Below, piece after piece: positions 1-5,273 of a stretch of 5,273 nucleotides of DNA. Within the stretch, counting starts at the first letter, position 1; every line of letters begins with the position of its first letter. The stretch covers positions 1 to 5,273 of the forward strand of contig JAOPWG010000142.1 in assembly GCA_025965775.1 (NCBI GenBank), given 5' to 3'. Position numbers and translations under genes: made by a program. The notes beneath the pieces are model-generated. The model was given only the letters and a program-made list of their open reading frames with translations. It searched no databases and was not told where the DNA came from. The DNA comes from Modestobacter sp. Lineage in GTDB: Bacteria; Actinomycetota; Actinomycetes; Mycobacteriales; Geodermatophilaceae.

Positions 1-404
1 TCGTAGGTGGTGATCACCTGCGGCCGGAACCGGCGGATGAGCTCCACCAGCGGCGCCGCCGCCTCCTCCACCGGCACGAGGGCGAAGCAGCCCTCGGGGA
101 GCGGCGGCAGCGGGTCACCCTCGGGCAGGCCGGAGTCGACGAAGCCCAGCCACTCCTGCTCGACGCCCAGGATGTCCCGGGCCCGCGCCATCTCCTCCAT
201 GCGCAGCTGCGGGAGCCGCTCCCACACCTCGGGGCGGTCCATCGCGGGGTTGAGCACCGACCCGCGCTCACCACCGGTGCAGGTGGCCACCAGCACCCGG
301 GCACCCTCGGCGACGTACTTGGCCATGGTCGCGGCACCCTTGCTCGACTCGTCGTCGGGGTGCGCGTGCACCGCGAGCAGGCGCAGCTGGTCCGGGTCTG
401 TCAC
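1..404 (-). CDS. mca: Mycothiol S-conjugate amidase Mca, N-terminal part (runs off left edge)
   Basis: Mca is a cytoplasmic zinc amidase that cleaves mycothiol S-conjugates into a mercapturic acid, which is exported, and GlcN-Ins, which is recycled into mycothiol. About 134 residues are visible. The start reads VTDPDQLRLLAVHAHPDDES. In this family the HPDDE motif supplies zinc ligands (here His15 and Asp18) and the catalytic base (Asp17); the third ligand, a later His, lies outside the window. SSKG right after the motif (residues 20-23) is typical of Mca, whereas the paralogous deacetylase MshB has SLSNG there. TGGERGSVLNPAMD and EWLGFVDSGLPEGD also match Mca closely from memory of the mycobacterial protein. 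The GTG start at 402-404 is chosen because family similarity begins there and a GAGGAG ribosome binding site lies 5 bases upstream. The gene is divergent from greA. The call is secure; the C-terminal two thirds are not seen. Confidence 0.95.
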   Translation of the reverse strand, partial: MTDPDQLRLLAVHAHPDDESSKGAATMAKYVAEGARVLVATCTGGERGSVLNPAMDRPEVWERLPQLRMEEMARARDILGVEQEWLGFVDSGLPEGDPLPPLPEGCFALVPVEEAAAPLVELIRRFRPQVITTY

Positions 405-409
405 GTGTT

Positions 410-415
410 CTCCTC
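410..415 (-). promoter_or_regulatory. Ribosome binding site of mca
   Basis: On the minus strand GAGGAG ends 5 bases before the GTG start codon at 404. It is a strong Shine-Dalgarno match and fixes the mca start. Confidence 0.75.
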
Positions 416-458
416 GCTGGCGCTCGTCGGACCCGTGCCCGACGGTGCTGTGTCTCGG

Positions 459-482
459 CGTGACCTCGCGAGCTCGGTCACG
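459..482. repeat. Inverted repeat CGTGACC-N10-GGTCACG in the divergent promoter region
   Basis: There are two perfect 7-base arms (459-465 and 476-482) around a 10-base centre. The centre also carries a GCGAGC near-palindrome. The arms are 17 bases apart start to start, about one and a half helical turns. The site is 55 bases upstream of the mca start. It could be an operator for a dimeric regulator or a hairpin in the mca leader. A 7-base pair of arms can occur by chance in GC-rich DNA, so the functional reading is tentative. Confidence 0.35.
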
Positions 483-568
483 TCTCCATTGTCCCCCGGA
501 CCCGCGGGTGGCGGTGGGGACCCCGCGACTGCCGGTTCGGGACGCGCCGACGGCACCCGTCCCGATCT

Positions 569-597
569 CCTCCGGCACCCGGCCCGACCGCCGGAGG
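569..597. repeat. Inverted repeat CCTCCGGC-N13-GCCGGAGG upstream of greA
   Basis: There are perfect 8-base arms at 569-576 and 590-597 with a 13-base loop, about 100 bases before the greA start and just upstream of the promoter-like TAGCTT. A smaller 5-base hairpin (GACGG-CAC-CCGTC, 549-561) lies directly beside it. Possible roles are an operator or a stop for transcription entering from the left. No T-rich tail follows. It may be chance in such GC-rich sequence. Confidence 0.25.
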
Positions 598-619
598 CCT
601 GCATCGAGCCCTCTCCCGG

Positions 620-628
620 TGTTAGCTT
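620..628 (+). promoter_or_regulatory. Candidate extended -10 element for greA
   Basis: TGTTAGCTT contains TAGCTT, which fits the actinobacterial -10 pattern TANNNT, preceded by an extended TGN. It lies in the most AT-rich stretch of the whole intergenic region. Transcription would start near 635 and give a leader of about 60 bases before the greA GTG. No good -35 lies at the usual distance (the hexamer at 600-605 is TGCATC), so the call is weak. The TTGACC at 636-641 has no -10 partner downstream. Confidence 0.35.
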
Positions 629-695
629 TCTCGGATTGACCAACGGCGGTCGTCGCACCGAGGCGGCCGCCATCGAGCACGGGAGTCCCCACATC

Positions 696-1202
696 GTGTC
701 CACCCCGACTGACGAGCAGGACCAGGGCGTCTGGCTGACGCAGGAGGCCCACGACCGGCTGAAGGCCGAGCTCGACAAGCTGGTGGCGAACCGTCCGGTC
801 ATGGCCAAGGAGATCAACGACCGTCGCGAAGAGGGTGACCTCAAGGAGAACGGCGGCTACCACGCGGCCCGCGAGGAGCAGGGCAAGCAGGAGGGCCGGA
901 TCCGGCAGCTCACCGACCTGCTGCGCAAGGCCCGGGTCGGCGAGCCGCCCACGACGGCCACCAACGCCGCTCTCGGCACCGTGATCACCATCGCCTTCGA
1001 CGGCGACGAGGACGACACCGAGAAGTTCCTGCTGGGCTCCCGGGAGATCGCGGGGACCACCGCGCTGACCGTCTACTCCCCGGAGTCGGCGCTCGGCGCC
1101 GCGATCGTGGGGGCCGCACCGGGCGCGACAGTGACGTACCAGGCACCCAACGGCCGGGACATCTCGGTGAAGGTGCTGGCCGTCGAGCCCTTCATCCCCT
1201 GA
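696..1202 (+). CDS. greA: Transcription elongation factor GreA
   Basis: GreA enters the secondary channel of backtracked RNA polymerase and stimulates cleavage of the extruded RNA 3' end, restarting elongation. The protein has 168 residues, close to the 164 or so of mycobacterial GreA. Residues 13-80 form the N-terminal coiled-coil hairpin (WLTQEAHDRLKAELDKL, then RREEGDLKENGGYHAAREEQ). The tip acidic residues are Asp48 and Glu51, equivalent to Asp41 and Glu44 of the E. coli protein. Residues from about 90 form the FKBP-like C-terminal domain, with YSPESALGAAIVGA and the ending AVEPFIP typical of actinobacteria. The GTG at 696 is chosen because family similarity begins at once (VSTPTDEQDQGVWLT). 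A GGGAG at 681-685 lies 10 bases upstream, somewhat far. The frame is open back to 360, but that extension has no GreA-like content. The RNHCP gene follows after 17 bases. Confidence 0.96.
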   Translation: MSTPTDEQDQGVWLTQEAHDRLKAELDKLVANRPVMAKEINDRREEGDLKENGGYHAAREEQGKQEGRIRQLTDLLRKARVGEPPTTATNAALGTVITIAFDGDEDDTEKFLLGSREIAGTTALTVYSPESALGAAIVGAAPGATVTYQAPNGRDISVKVLAVEPFIP

Positions 1203-1219
1203 CCGGGCGAGGGCGGGCG

Positions 1220-1543
1220 GTGGGCGGACGGTCGAGGCAGGCGGAGAACACCTCCTTCCCCTGCGCCCACTGCGCCACTCCGGTGCCGGCCAACACCGAC
1301 GGGCACTACCGCAACCACTGCCCGCGGTGCCTGTGGTCGTTGCACGTCGACGAGCTGCCCGGCGACCGGGCCAGCGAGTGCCGCGGGCTGATGGAGCCCG
1401 TCGGCCTGGTGGAGAAGTCGGGCAAGGGCTGGCAGGTGGTGCACCGCTGCACGAGCTGTGGGCACCGCCAGCCCAACCGCCTGGTCCGCGAGGGCGCCGC
1501 GCCCGACGACCTGGACCTGGTGCTCGAACTCCCGTGGTTGTGA
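1220..1543 (+). CDS. RNHCP domain protein (small zinc-ribbon-like)
   Basis: This 107-residue protein has the pattern of the RNHCP family (Pfam RNHCP), whose function is unknown. The signature tetrad is at residues 31-35 (RNHCP), followed by RCLWSLHVDELPGDRASECRGLMEP. Seven cysteines fall in pairs, CAHC at 15-18, CPRC at 34-37 and CTSC at 77-80, plus Cys54. His29, His33 and His75 are also present. This suggests one or two bound zinc ions, which is inference. No signal peptide or membrane segment is visible, so it is probably cytoplasmic. The GTG at 1220 is preceded by a purine-rich GAGGGCGGG run that can serve as ribosome binding site; similarity starts near residue 11, so a slightly later start cannot be excluded. 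Only 17 bases separate it from greA, so co-transcription is likely. A strong hairpin follows 30 bases after the stop. Confidence 0.88.
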   Translation: MGGRSRQAENTSFPCAHCATPVPANTDGHYRNHCPRCLWSLHVDELPGDRASECRGLMEPVGLVEKSGKGWQVVHRCTSCGHRQPNRLVREGAAPDDLDLVLELPWL

Positions 1544-1573
1544 GTACTGGCAAACCGGTCGCGACAGCGGCCT

Positions 1574-1618
1574 GAGGAGTCCCGGGTGGGGGCCGGAGGC
1601 CTCCGACCGGGACTCCTC
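1574..1618. terminator. Long hairpin between convergent genes, probable bidirectional terminator
   Basis: The outer arms GAGGAGTCCCGG (1574-1585) and CCGGGACTCCTC (1607-1618) are perfectly complementary over 12 bases. Inside them, after a 2x2 mismatch, GGGGGCC (1588-1594) pairs with GGCCTCC (1598-1604), with one G-U pair, around a GGA loop. The result is an almost continuous 21-bp-long hairpin. No T-run follows on either strand, which is common for actinobacterial terminators. It lies 30 bases after the RNHCP stop (plus strand) and 79 bases after the dcp stop (minus strand), where a terminator for both convergent units is expected. Confidence 0.8.
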
Positions 1619-1660
1619 GCAGCGGCTCAGCGGCAGCCGGGGACGGCACCTGGCCGCGGT

Positions 1661-1677
1661 GCGATCCCGAGGATCGC
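1661..1677 (-). terminator. Small hairpin just after dcp stop
   Basis: GCGATCC-CGA-GGATCGC is a perfect 7-base stem with a 3-base loop, 20 bases downstream of the dcp stop codon (TGA, complement of 1698-1700). No T-tract follows. It could help end or protect the dcp transcript, with the larger hairpin at 1574-1618 as the main stop. Evidence is the fold and position only. Confidence 0.35.
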
Positions 1678-1697
1678 GATGTCATCGGGCCGACCGA

Positions 1698-3773
1698 TCA
1701 GCAGAGCCCTCGTCGCCTCAAGAGCGGGCCCGTGTCGGCGTCGCGGCCACGGACGGCGCGGAAGGCCCCCAGCGGGTCCACCGAGCCGCCCCGGGACAGC
1801 AGCCGGTCCCGGAAGAGGTCCCCGTTGGCCCGGGTGAGCCCGCCGTTCTCCTTGAACCACTCCACCGTGTCGGCGTCGAGCACCTCTGACCAGATGTAGG
1901 AGTAGTAGCCGGCCGAGTAGCCGCCGGCGAAGACGTGCTGGAAATACGTCGTCCGGTAGCGCGGCGGGACCAGTTCCACCGACACCCCGGCCGCGGCCAG
2001 CGCCGCGGCCTCGAAGGCCTGGGCATCGGGGACGACCGTCCCCGGGTCGATCCGGTGCCAGGCCTGGTCCAGCAGCGTCGCGGCCAGGTACTCCAGCGTG
2101 CCGAAGCCCTCGCCCCACAGCGCGGCGGTCTCGATGGCCTGCGCCGTATCCGGCGACAACGGCTCGTCGGTCTCGACGTGCCGGGCGTAGGAGGCCAGGA
2201 CCTCCGGCCACAGTGCCCACATCTCGTTGACCTGGCTGGGGTACTCCACGAAGTCGCGCGGGACGCTCGTGCCGGCGAGGCGCGGGTAGGTGACCGCGGA
2301 GGACAGCCCGTGCAGCGCGTGGCCGAACTCGTGGAAGAGCGTGGTCACCTCGCTGAGCGTGAGCAGCGTGGGCTGCCTGGCCGCGGCGCGGGTCACGTTG
2401 AGGTTGTTCACCACCACCGGCTGGGCGTCCATGAGGGTCGACTGGGTGACCAGGGAGTTCATCCAGGCCCCGCCGCGCTTGCCCTCCCGGGCGACGTAGT
2501 CGCCGAGGTACAGGCCGACCGGCTGGCCATCGGCGCCACGCACCTCCCAGACCCGGACGTCGGGGTGGTAGCCGACCAGGTCCGGTCGGGGCGTGAAGGT
2601 GTAGCCGTAGAGCAGCTCGGCAGCCCGGAAGACGCCGTCGACGAGCACCCGGTCCAGCTCGAACCAGGGTCGCAGGGCGGCGCTGTCGACGGCGTAGCGC
2701 TCGGCACGGACGCGCTCGGAGTAGAAGGCCCAGTCCCACGGGGCCAGCTGCACACCGTCGGCGGCGGCGAGTTCGGCCAGCACCTCCGCCTCGGCCGTCG
2801 CGTTGGCCACGGCCGGAGCAACCAGCTCACCGAGCAGCGCGTCGACGGCCGCGGAGGTCTTCGCCGTCTGGTCCGCGGCGACGAGGTCGGCGTGGGTGTC
2901 GTAGCCCAGCAGCCGCGCGCGGACCGCCCGCAGGTGGGCGATCTCGACGGCCACCGGACCGTTGTCGTGCTCGCCGGCGGACGCCCGCGTCACCGACGCG
3001 GCGTGCAGCCGCTCGCGCAGCTCCCGGTTGCGCAGCTTGGCCAGCGCCGGCTGCCCGCTGGGCAGCACCAGCGTCAGCAGATACCCGCCGTCGGAGCCCC
3101 GCTCGGTGGCGGCTCCGGCAGCGGCCTGGACCTCGGCCGGGCTGAGCCCGTCCAGCTGCGCGGCGTCGGTCACCAGCACCGCGGCCGCCTCGGTGGCCAG
3201 CTGCAGGTTCTGGTCGAACGTGGTCGACAGCTCGGCCAGGCGCTGGTTGAGCGCCCGCAGCTGGTCGCGGCCGGTCTCGTCGAGGCCGGCGCCGGCCAGC
3301 ACGAAGTCCAGGTGGTAGCGCTCGACCAGCCGCACGGCCTCCTCGTCGAGGCCGGCGTCGTGCCGGGCGGCGTGCACCGCGTCGACCCGGGCGAACAGCC
3401 CGGGATCCAGCCGGATGGCGTCGCTGTGCGCGGCGGCCAGCGGTGCGATCTCCCGCTCGATCTCCCGCAGTCGGTCGGAGGAGACCGACGAGCTGAGGTT
3501 GTAGAACACCCGCTCGGCCCGCCCGAGCAGCTGCCCGGAGCGCTCCAGGGCGACCACGGTGTTGTCCAACGTCGGTTCCTCCGGGTCGGCCACGATCGCG
3601 TCCACCTCGGCGCGGTGCTCGGCCATACCGGCCCGCAGCGCCTCGCGCTGGTGCTCCAGGGTGAGGTCGGCGAAGGGCGGCAGGCCGTGCAGCAGCGTCG
3701 ACGGCGCAGCCAGCGGGTTCGACGCGGGCAGGATCGGGGAGGCCGGCGCGACGGCCGGGTCAGCGGTGCTCAT
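1698..3773 (-). CDS. dcp: Peptidyl-dipeptidase Dcp (M3 family zinc metallopeptidase)
   Basis: Dcp removes dipeptides from the C-termini of oligopeptides and helps degrade peptides in the cytoplasm. With the start at 3773 the protein has 691 residues, like E. coli Dcp (about 680). The zinc site HEFGH is at residues 481-485 (nucleotides 2319-2333), with Glu482 as catalytic base. The third ligand is probably Glu510 in RDFVEYPSQVNE, at the family spacing of 29 residues from the first His. The substrate-binding Gly/Tyr block YFQHVFAGGYSAGYYSY lies near 610-626. PWDWAFYSERVRAE (345-358) and YHPDVRVWE are Dcp hallmarks, and the ending PLLRRRGLC is close to that family's C-terminus. No signal peptide is seen. 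The ATG at 3773 (MSTADPAV) is chosen because the 31 extra in-frame residues upstream read through a tandem repeat and look non-coding. The ribosome binding site is poor: AGGATGG lies at -13 to -7. Mono-gene unit, convergent with greA-RNHCP. Confidence 0.94.
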   Translation of the reverse strand: MSTADPAVAPASPILPASNPLAAPSTLLHGLPPFADLTLEHQREALRAGMAEHRAEVDAIVADPEEPTLDNTVVALERSGQLLGRAERVFYNLSSSVSSDRLREIEREIAPLAAAHSDAIRLDPGLFARVDAVHAARHDAGLDEEAVRLVERYHLDFVLAGAGLDETGRDQLRALNQRLAELSTTFDQNLQLATEAAAVLVTDAAQLDGLSPAEVQAAAGAATERGSDGGYLLTLVLPSGQPALAKLRNRELRERLHAASVTRASAGEHDNGPVAVEIAHLRAVRARLLGYDTHADLVAADQTAKTSAAVDALLGELVAPAVANATAEAEVLAELAAADGVQLAPWDWAFYSERVRAERYAVDSAALRPWFELDRVLVDGVFRAAELLYGYTFTPRPDLVGYHPDVRVWEVRGADGQPVGLYLGDYVAREGKRGGAWMNSLVTQSTLMDAQPVVVNNLNVTRAAARQPTLLTLSEVTTLFHEFGHALHGLSSAVTYPRLAGTSVPRDFVEYPSQVNEMWALWPEVLASYARHVETDEPLSPDTAQAIETAALWGEGFGTLEYLAATLLDQAWHRIDPGTVVPDAQAFEAAALAAAGVSVELVPPRYRTTYFQHVFAGGYSAGYYSYIWSEVLDADTVEWFKENGGLTRANGDLFRDRLLSRGGSVDPLGAFRAVRGRDADTGPLLRRRGLC

Positions 3774-3816
3774 CGCCGTCCATCCTGGCCCCTCCCCCCG
3801 ACCATCGGGACGACAG

Positions 3817-3860
3817 CCCGGCGGTGGCCCGGCGGTGGCCCGACGGTGGCCCGACGGTGG
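3817..3860. repeat. Four 11-bp tandem repeats CCCGRCGGTGG upstream of dcp
   Basis: There are four head-to-tail copies at 3817-3827, 3828-3838, 3839-3849 and 3850-3860, followed by a partial CCC. Copies 1-2 read CCCGGCGGTGG and copies 3-4 read CCCGACGGTGG; within each pair they are identical. The unit is not a multiple of three, so this is not a protein repeat. The array lies 44 to 87 bases upstream of the dcp start codon, in the gap after the ABC permease. An 11-bp period is close to one helical turn, so a protein reading each copy would see them on one face. It could equally be a neutral slippage minisatellite. Confidence 0.9.
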
Positions 3861-3884
3861 CCCCACGTCCGGGCCTGCGAACGG

Positions 3885-3902
3885 GGGACGTCGGCACGTC
3901 CC
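3885..3902 (-). terminator. Hairpin after ABC permease, candidate terminator
   Basis: GGGACGT-CGGC-ACGTCCC is a perfect 7-base stem with a 4-base loop, 22 bases past the permease stop. The pairing can extend by ACG/CGT if two G residues bulge. Read on the minus strand it is followed by CCGTTCGC, with no real T-run. It is placed to end the exporter operon before dcp. If it works, dcp needs its own promoter in 3774-3884, where I see no clear -10 element. Confidence 0.45.
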
Positions 3903-3924
3903 GTCCGCCGGCCCGGTGGGGCCG

Positions 3925-4740
3925 TCAGCGGCTGGCGGTGCGCAGGTACGTGCGCACCGACAGCGGCACGAAGACCGCGAGCAGGACGACCACCCACAGC
4001 AGCACGTAGGGCACCGGGTGCTGCAGCGCCCACGCGTCGGAGGTCTCCAGCGACGGAGCGGTGTTGCCGAACAGCTGCCGGGCCGCCTGCACCACGGCCG
4101 ACACCGGGTTCCAGTCGGCGATCACCTTGAGCACGGACGGGAAGTTGTTGGTCGGCACGAAGGTGTTCGCGATGAACGTCAGCGGGAAGATCACGATGAA
4201 GCTGGCGTTGTTGACCACCTCCGGGGTGCGCACCAGCAGCCCGACGTAGGCCATCACCCACGAGATGGCGAAGGCGAACAGCAGCAGGAGCACGAAGCCG
4301 ACCAGCGCCTCACCGACCGAGGAGTGGATCCGCCACCCCACGGCCAGCCCGGTCAGCGCCATGACCACGATGGTCAGCACGTTCAGCCCGAGGTCGGCGA
4401 CCGTGCGCCCGACCAGCACCGCCGAGCGGGCCATCGGCAACGACCGGAACCGGTCGATGAGCCCCTTCTGCAGGTCCTCCGCCAGGCTGGCCCCGGTGAT
4501 GGTGCTGCCGAACACGACGGTCTGGGCGAAGATCCCGGGCAGCAGGAACTCGGCGTAGTCGATGCCCTCGATCGGGATCGCGCTGCCGAACACGTAGCGG
4601 AACAGCAGCACGAACATGATCGGCGACAGGGTCGCGAAGACGATCAGGTCGGGCACCCGCTTGACCTTGATCAGGTTGCGCCGGGTGATGGTCAGGCTGT
4701 CGGAGACGGCCGTGCCGACCGACGCGGTCAGGGAGCTCAT
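3925..4740 (-). CDS. ABC-2 type transporter permease, DrrB-like
   Basis: This is the membrane subunit of an ABC-2 exporter of the daunorubicin-resistance (DrrB) type; the substrate cannot be read from sequence. Its 271 residues are usual for the family. A polar N-terminus (1-31, with TITRRNLIKVKRVPD) precedes six likely membrane segments near residues 32-52, 62-86, 107-135, 142-170, 178-196 and 243-263. EDLQKGLIDRFRSLPMAR (88-105) is the conserved cytoplasmic loop that contacts the ATPase. The segment around FIANTFVPTNNFPSVLKVIADWNPVS (189-214) matches the family pattern before the last helix. The ATG at 4740 overlaps the ATPase stop as ATGA, and a GGAGGT site lies 8 bases upstream, so translation is probably coupled to the ATPase and the two act as a complex. 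A hairpin follows the stop. Function as exporter is secure by family; drug, lipid or peptide cargo is unknown. Confidence 0.92.
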   Translation of the reverse strand: MSSLTASVGTAVSDSLTITRRNLIKVKRVPDLIVFATLSPIMFVLLFRYVFGSAIPIEGIDYAEFLLPGIFAQTVVFGSTITGASLAEDLQKGLIDRFRSLPMARSAVLVGRTVADLGLNVLTIVVMALTGLAVGWRIHSSVGEALVGFVLLLLFAFAISWVMAYVGLLVRTPEVVNNASFIVIFPLTFIANTFVPTNNFPSVLKVIADWNPVSAVVQAARQLFGNTAPSLETSDAWALQHPVPYVLLWVVVLLAVFVPLSVRTYLRTASR

Positions 4741-5273
4741 CGGACTGCACCTCCAGCGGCGGCCGGGGTCCGGTCCGCGTCGTCGGACGGGTCATCGGGC
4801 CGCTCGTCGGCGGCGTGCCCGGTGAGGGTGAGGAAGACGTCGTCCAGGTCGGGCCGGCGCAGCCCGGCGTCCAGCACCGTCGCTCCGATGCCCTCCAGCC
4901 GCCGCAGTGCCTCGGCCAGCGTGGCCGCACCACCGCTGACCGGCAGTGTCAGCCGGCGGGTCTGCTCGTCCCGCCGGGGCTCCTCCAGGCCCAACGGCCG
5001 CAGCACCTCGGCCGCCCGGGCCAACTCCTCGGCCGAGCCCACGGTCAGCTCCAGCCGCTGCCCGCCGACCTGCGCCTTCAGCTCGTCGGCGGTGCCGCGG
5101 GCGATCACCCGGCCACGGTCGATGACGACCATCCGGTCGGCGAGCCGGTCGGCCTCCTCCAGGTACTGGGTGGTGAGCAGGATCGTCGTCCCGTCGCTGA
5201 CGAGGTCGGCGATGAACTCCCACATGCCCAGCCGGCTGCGCGGGTCGAGCCCGGTGGTCGGCTCGTCGAGGAA
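4737..5273 (-). CDS. ABC transporter ATP-binding protein, DrrA-like, C-terminal part (runs off right edge)
   Basis: This is the ATPase partner of the permease downstream. It is visible for 178 residues plus stop and begins inside Walker B (FLDEPTTGLDP, residues 1-11, with Asp3 and catalytic Glu4) and the D-loop. Walker A, the Q-loop and the signature motif lie outside the window. LLTTQYLEEADRLADR (residues 32-47) has Gln36 where most ABC ATPases have the switch histidine; this Gln is common in DrrA-type proteins. VIDRGRVIARGTADELK ends the nucleotide-binding domain. The tail carries the DrrA-type C-terminal domain with RRPDLDDVFLTLTGH near 139-153, then a charged Asp/Pro-rich end. The in-frame ATG at 5225 is not the start, because the conserved Walker B lies upstream of it. 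Stop and permease start overlap by four bases. The exporter identity is firm, the cargo unknown. Confidence 0.94.
   Translation of the reverse strand, partial: FLDEPTTGLDPRSRLGMWEFIADLVSDGTTILLTTQYLEEADRLADRMVVIDRGRVIARGTADELKAQVGGQRLELTVGSAEELARAAEVLRPLGLEEPRRDEQTRRLTLPVSGGAATLAEALRRLEGIGATVLDAGLRRPDLDDVFLTLTGHAADERPDDPSDDADRTPAAAGGAVR
4749..4754 (-). promoter_or_regulatory. Ribosome binding site of the ABC permease
   Basis: A perfect GGAGGT on the minus strand lies 8 bases before the ATG at 4740, inside the last codons of the ATPase (Gly-Gly of GGAVR). It confirms the permease start and supports coupled translation through the ATGA overlap. Confidence 0.85.

Larger units (their letters stand above)
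405..695. promoter_or_regulatory. Divergent mca-greA intergenic region
   Basis: This is 291 bases between two divergent start codons, so it must hold or overlap promoters for both directions. A reading frame is open through it in phase with greA, but its translation is low-complexity Pro/Arg/Gly/Ser sequence without recognisable domain, as expected by chance in GC-rich DNA. I see no DUF4307-like membrane protein on either strand, although that gene sits between mca and greA in Mycobacterium tuberculosis. Two inverted repeats (459-482, 569-597) and one promoter-like element (620-628) are listed separately. For mca, the minus-strand hexamer GACAAT at 488-493 is a weak -10 candidate without a convincing -35. 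Confidence 0.6.

Noticed and set aside
7..639. Plus-strand frame opposite mca and across the intergenic region
   Set aside because: It is antisense to clear mca codons, Ser/Arg/Pro-rich, with no recognisable domain.
636..641. TTGACC as a -35 box for greA
   Set aside because: It is a good -35 match, but no TANNNT-like hexamer lies 16-19 bases downstream (the sequence there is all G/C).
360..695. N-terminal extension of greA by 112 residues
   Set aside because: The extension is low-complexity, overlaps the mca start region on the other strand, and GreA of normal length begins at 696.
1627..2739. A 370-codon minus-strand frame overlapping dcp in another phase
   Set aside because: It is Arg/Pro/Ala-rich out-of-phase reading of dcp codons, and the HEFGH frame is the real one.
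3774..3866. Upstream start adding 31 residues to Dcp
   Set aside because: The added residues are translated from the 11-bp tandem repeat and flanking GC-rich DNA, while M3 family similarity begins after the ATG at 3773.
1935..4130. A 731-codon open frame on the plus strand opposite dcp
   Set aside because: It lies antisense to a well-recognised full-length enzyme. Its translation is Gly/Arg/Gln/Val-rich with no domain. Long antisense frames are expected opposite G/C-third-position genes.
1..5273. A new defence or mobile system, CRISPR array, tRNA or insertion sequence
   Set aside because: All long coding regions match known families, no spaced direct repeats or tRNA cloverleaf were seen, and base composition looks uniform.

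Overview
The window is very GC-rich, with strong G/C preference at third codon positions. It carries the start of a mycothiol conjugate amidase gene. Mycothiol is made only by actinobacteria, so the source is a high-GC actinomycete. The gene content would fit a Geodermatophilaceae/Frankia-like lineage, but that is a guess; only the phylum is well supported.

Layout. Positions 1-404 hold the 5' part of mca on the minus strand, running off the left edge. A 291-base divergent intergenic region (405-695) separates it from a plus-strand pair: greA (696-1202), then a small RNHCP zinc-ribbon protein (1220-1543) only 17 bases downstream. That pair converges on a minus-strand peptidyl-dipeptidase gene, dcp (1698-3773). 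A long hairpin at 1574-1618 sits between the two 3' ends and looks like a shared terminator. Upstream of dcp is a 151-base gap with a candidate hairpin and four exact-length 11-bp tandem repeats. To its right are the two genes of a DrrAB-type ABC exporter on the minus strand: the permease (3925-4740) and the 3' part of the ATPase (4737-5273). They overlap by ATGA, and the ATPase runs off the right edge.

How the genes relate. The ATPase and permease form one exporter, translationally coupled. GreA rescues backtracked RNA polymerase, and the RNHCP gene is probably co-transcribed with it. Mca recycles mycothiol S-conjugates and Dcp trims dipeptides from peptide C-termini. These are largely housekeeping or stress genes and I see no evidence that they form one pathway. 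The mca/greA divergence recalls the Mycobacterium tuberculosis arrangement (mca, Rv1081c, greA), but the small DUF4307 membrane-protein gene found there between them is absent here.

I found no CRISPR array, tRNA, rRNA, insertion sequence, phage gene or defence system. The window looks like ordinary actinobacterial chromosome. The items most worth a second look are the 11-bp tandem repeat before dcp, the inverted repeats in the mca-greA gap, and the greA-RNHCP pairing.
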